Positions 60,401-64,000 of a DNA stretch of 64,000 nucleotides are shown piece after piece. Made by a program: the position numbers and the translations under genes. This DNA is from Apiotrichum sp. Y4204. Its lineage: Eukaryota > Basidiomycota > Tremellomycetes > Trichosporonales > Trichosporonaceae. The stretch covers positions 186,001 through 250,000 of the forward strand of contig JAMYHL010000041.1 of the NCBI GenBank assembly GCA_025531455.1, read 5' to 3'. Each line of letters starts with the position of its first letter. The first letter of the stretch is position 1. Below the pieces are notes generated by a model. That model ran no database searches. It saw only the letters and a program-made list of their open reading frames with translations, and had not been told where the DNA came from.

Positions 60401-62862
60401 CCAACCTTTTGGGAGGGACTCAGTGCACCTCTCCGTCTCGCGGAGGAGGACTGCGTTACTCTCGACGCGAAGCTGGCTCCGGAGGACGAAAAGGCCGGCC
60501 GTGGCCAGAATCTCGTGGACGCACTCACGTCGCTTCGCCTCGTCGCCCCCGAGCTGGACCCTGCGCACCACGAGCGGCTTGTCAGCCTGTTCCCTTCTCT
60601 CATTGTGGCGCTGCAGTCGTCCTTCGCGGTCATTCGCAATGCCGCTGCACGCACCCTCGCTACGCTCTGCGACGTGGCGACTGAGGAGGGTATGCGGATC
60701 GTCGTCAACGATCTCGTTCCCCTCGTCGGTGACGCTGAGCGCGTGCACTCGCGGCAAGGCGCGGTCGAGGCCATCCACCACATCATCAAGCTGCTCGACA
60801 TCAAGGCATTGCCTTATGTACTCTTCCTCATCGTCCCTGTCCTCGGCCGCATGTCAGACTCGGACGAGAGCGTCCGCCTCCTGGCGACGAGCACCTTCGC
60901 TGCGCTGGTCAAGATGGTGCCTCTGGAGGCTGGTATTCCTGATCCTCCGGGCTTCTCGCCAGAACTCCTTGCCAAGCGTGACGAGGAGCGTCGCTTCCTT
61001 GCCCAGCTCCTCGACGGCTCTCGTGCGGAGCAGTACGCCCTTCCTATCGAGATCAAGGCCGAGCTCCGCCAGTACCAGAAGGACGGTGTCAGCTGGCTGG
61101 CCTTCCTCTCCAAGTACCAGCTGCACGGCATCCTGTGTGACGACATGGGTCTCGGCAAGTCGCTCCAAACCATCTGTATCGTTGGTTCTATGATCCACGA
61201 GCGTAAGATGCGGTACAAGGCGACGCGGTCCGTCGACTCGGCGCACCTCCCGTCCCTCATAGTCTGCCCGCCCACCCTCATCGGACACTGGTACCACGAA
61301 ATCCTCAAGTTCACGGACGACCTCCGTCCGTTGCAGTACGTCGGCAACGCGGTCCAGCGTGCGCAAATCCGCCCGTCGTTCTCACACTACGACGTGGTGA
61401 TCACCTCGTACGAGGCGGTGCGCAATGACATTGCCGACCTCAGCCGCATGAACTGGCTGTACTGCGTGCTCGACGAGGGCCACGTGATCAAGAACCCCAA
61501 GACCAAGCTCACCCAGGCGGTCAAGCAGATCCGCGCCCAGCATCGTCTGCTGCTGTCCGGCACGCCTATCCAGAATAACGTGCTGGAGTTGTGGTCACTG
61601 TTCGACTTCCTCATGCCTGGATTCTTGGGAACCGAGAGGACGTTCAACGACCGCTTCTCGAAGCCTATCCTCGCTGACCGAGACGGTAAGGCGACGCCGA
61701 AGGAACGCGAGGCGGCTGCCGCGGCGCTCGAGGCACTGCACAAGCAGGTCCTTCCGTTCCTCCTCCGCCGTCTCAAGGAGGATGTCCTCAAGGACCTGCC
61801 GCCAAAGATTATCCAGGACTATTACTGTGATTTGTCCGACCTCCAGCGCGTCATGTACGACGAGTTCTCGCGCTCCCGCGCAGCCGAAGAGGCCGGCGAA
61901 GTCATCGCGGCGGAAAGCGGTGGCTCTGGACAGCAGCACGTCTTCCAATCATTGCAGTACCTTCGCAAGCTCTGCAACCACCCTGCTCTCGTGCTCCGCG
62001 AGGACAAGTCTGCGCTCGCGGCCGTGGAGAAGAAGCTCGGCAAGGTGCCGCCGCTGCATGACATCTCGCACGCACCCAAGCTCGAGGCGCTCAAGCAGCT
62101 GCTCACAGACTGTGGCATCGGCGTCAGCTCCAACGCCACCGACCGCCTTGACGGCTCGGGACCGTTTACAGGATCCCACCGCGTGCTCATCTTCTGCCAG
62201 CTGCGCCCGATGCTCGACCTCATCGAGACCGATCTCTTCCGCAGCCAGATGCCGAGCGTATCGTACATGCGCCTGGACGGCGCGACCGACCCGCGCAAGC
62301 GGCACGCGATCGTCGAGACGTTCAACGCCGACCCGAAGATCGACGTCTTGCTCCTCACGACGAGCGTCGGTGGTCTCGGCCTCAACCTCACGGGCGCGGA
62401 TACCGTCATCTTCGTCGACCACGACTGGAACCCTATGAAGGACCTGCAGGCCATGGACCGCGCGCACCGTCTTGGCCAGAAGCGCGTCGTCAACGTCTAC
62501 CGCCTCATCACGCGCGGCACGCTCGAGGAGAAGATCATGGGGTGGGTAGTGGTACTACAGACTTTTACTGACAGACAGTCTTCAGCGGTTCAAGCTCAAC
62601 ATTGCGTCGTCGGTCGTCACGCAGCAGAACGCCGGCCTCGGATCCATGAATACCGGCGAGGTGCTCGATCTCTTCAAGGTTTCCGCCGACGGCGACAAGC
62701 CCAAGGCTGCTGCCGCGGCTGGCGGCAGCGGCTTCTCCAAGGTCCTCGAAGGGTGGGTGACAAAAGCAAGAGTCGGAACTGACATGCAGTCTCGAGGACC
62801 TCCCGCCAGAGGACGAGTATGCCGAGCTCTCGATGGACAACTTCCTCAGCAAGAATGCGTAA
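57431..62862 (+). CDS. MOT1: TATA-binding protein-associated ATPase MOT1 (BTAF1)
   Basis: Three exons (57431-62541, 62579-62752, 62790-62862) total 5358 nt, giving 1785 residues. MOT1 is a Swi2/Snf2 ATPase that strips TBP from DNA. The N-terminus (LLLDTGTSTLVRRTAARQLADV, LIPLLRSRSSETRNAAAHALGLI) and the following 1100 residues are HEAT repeats with an acidic/Pro-rich insert around 150-290. The ATPase core starts near 1210: motif I CDDMGLGKS near 1235, DEGH box near 1347, LLSGTPIQNN, then the helicase C lobe LLLTTSVGGLGLNLTGADTVIFVDHDWNPM and RAHRLGQ near 1680. The tail FLSKNA ends after two 37-nt introns. The first exon is 5.1 kb, unusual in this intron-dense genome. Confidence 0.96.
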
Positions 62863-63081
62863 CCGCGTAGCCCTTGCCTCAGTACCTGCAAATCCACACC
62901 ATCTGCCATTCCCCCAATGCGCCCCGCGCAACCTCTGTTATAGACCATACCATCATCGAGTACCCCGCATCCACCACTGTATTGTGTCCATATCAAGCAT
63001 GCATCATCATCACGAGCCGGCGGCTGTGACTGAAAGTGAGGGGAGAGTGGGGTGTAGATGCTAGGGTCGGGTCGGGGTCTA

Positions 63082-63762
63082 TCATGCCTTTGTTGCGGGC
63101 TGCTCGGGCGCGAGGCCGCCGACCTCGACGAGCTGCTCCCAGATCTGCTCCGCCGAGAGGTGGCGCACCGGGATGGTCTTCTCGGGTCCCGTGTCTGGAT
63201 CGTGAAGGGAGACAGTGGGGGAATGTGAGTCACGAGGCGCAAGAGAAAGCGAGGACAAACGAATCAAGTAAGTAACGATTATCCGTCAGCAACCGCACAA
63301 TATCACTTCGTCGGACTCACGGAACGCAACCACCATGCTCGCACCGGGCATCTCGCCGCCCTCCCACACTGCGCCCTTGTCGGGCGAGTTCGGGTCGATG
63401 CTCTTCGTGCGCGGGTCGCGGATACGCTGCACCTCAAACGGGAGCGCCGGGTTTGCGTACGCTATCCTCGGCGCGATCGTGCGCAGAAACTCGCTGCCGT
63501 CAGTGTTGATCCGACCAGCGGGAAGTCGAAAACGAAGGGAGCTAGCTGCTCGTAGACCGTGGACCGTGGACCGTGGTCCTTGTCCATGCTCTCAACCCCG
63601 CCACTCGGCCACTCACCGAGGACCCGGCTCAGAGTTCTTAGCGACAAAACGGAATGACAGCGCCTTGACTTCGCTCGAGAGCGGCGCGGCGCCCTCGCCG
63701 GTACGCAGGGCGGCGATCGCCTCGCGCAGCGGCAGCCGGCGGAGGGCCTGGTGGGCGGACAT
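63082..63762 (-). CDS. Mitochondrial ribosomal-type protein with L51/S25/CI-B8 domain
   Basis: Three exons (63617-63762, 63321-63493, 63082-63194) total 432 nt, giving 143 residues. The thioredoxin-like fold of this family is shared by mitochondrial ribosomal proteins mL43, mS25 and mL61 and by complex I subunit NDUFA2. Seen here: FRFVAKNSEPGPREFLRTIAPRIAYANPALPFEV, close to the 'arkFl...lp.i.y.NP' pattern, and a C-terminal HLSAEQIWEQLVEVGG helix. Length and the FVAKN..GPREFL block favour a ribosomal protein such as mL61/mS25 over NDUFA2. The first intron (123 nt) contains three copies of accgtgg. Start at 63762; the gene lies 219 bp from the MOT1 stop, convergent. Confidence 0.75.
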
Positions 63763-64000
63763 CGTGAGGAGTGAGGGGAGGGGGAAAAGGGGGAAAGCGG
63801 CGAGCGGAGGATTCTGAAGCGACGGGCGAGGCGATCGCTGGATTTGTGTTGGGAGTGGCTGTTGATAAGAGCTAGAGGTTGTTGTTCGTCGAGCTCAATG
63901 TCGAGATTGAGATGCACAAAGTCGGAGATGGAGAAAAGACGGCTCGACGAAGACACCCAAGAAAACTGGAATGACGTGGAAATATTGGTGTTACAGCCCA
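63763..64000. other. Upstream region at window edge
   Basis: Promoter side of the small mitochondrial protein gene; nothing else recognised. Confidence 0.4.

Noticed and set aside
58892..60804. Minus-strand frames of 588-629 codons across MOT1
   Set aside because: Shadow frames caused by GC-rich codon bias; MOT1 HEAT repeats on the plus strand are clear.

Overview
This window is nuclear DNA from a GC-rich, intron-dense basidiomycete. Genes sit close together on both strands, most are split by GT-AG introns of about 32 to 50 nt with a CTAAC/CTGAC-like branch site a few bases before the acceptor, and the proteins include fungal forms of GAA1, MOT1, NXT1, TAF8, GET2 and Obg. With a hydroxyquinol (3-oxoadipate) degradation cluster, this points to a tremellomycete yeast, most likely of the order Trichosporonales. 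That taxonomic placement is inference; no rRNA or other marker is present. Exon models were built by hand from splice signals, reading phase and family motifs. All multi-exon models for which exon positions are listed close to an exact multiple of three.

Layout. 1-1.3 kb: the 3' end of a Ser/Ala/Pro-rich gene and a DUF924 protein. 1.7-9.4 kb: an aromatic-catabolism cluster of 3-oxoadipyl-CoA thiolase and 3-oxoacid CoA-transferase (minus strand), and hydroxyquinol 1,2-dioxygenase (plus strand), the last two divergent across a 2-kb intergenic region. 11.4-25.1 kb: a RING/TRAF-type ubiquitin ligase, RNase H2 subunit B, GPI transamidase subunit GAA1, GET2, TAF8, NXT1/p15, mitochondrial Obg GTPase and kynurenine 3-monooxygenase. 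25.2-27.4 kb: an EFM4-like eEF1A methyltransferase whose reading frame runs through splicing into an N-acetylglucosamine kinase, a probable gene fusion. 27.8-35.2 kb: SLT11/RBM22 with an 11-nt microexon, a UBX-domain ERAD factor, threonine aldolase and an unrecognised gene. 35.2-38.8 kb: a long gene-free stretch with a perfect 20-bp hairpin. 38.8-53.5 kb: a TPT-family transporter, mitochondrial uL22, triosephosphate isomerase, MLH1, a four-helix membrane protein and a cysteine-rich GPI-anchored protein. 53.5-57.4 kb: a second gene-poor stretch with low-complexity tracts. 57.4-63.8 kb: MOT1 and a mitochondrial-ribosomal-type small protein.

Most genes are housekeeping (splicing, mRNA export, transcription, mismatch and ribonucleotide repair, ER membrane biology, mitochondrial translation). 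The accessory element is the 3-oxoadipate cluster: hydroxyquinol ring cleavage gives maleylacetate; after reduction by an enzyme not present here, the CoA-transferase and thiolase turn 3-oxoadipate into succinyl-CoA and acetyl-CoA. The two observations most worth checking are the EFM4-GlcNAc kinase fusion and this cluster.
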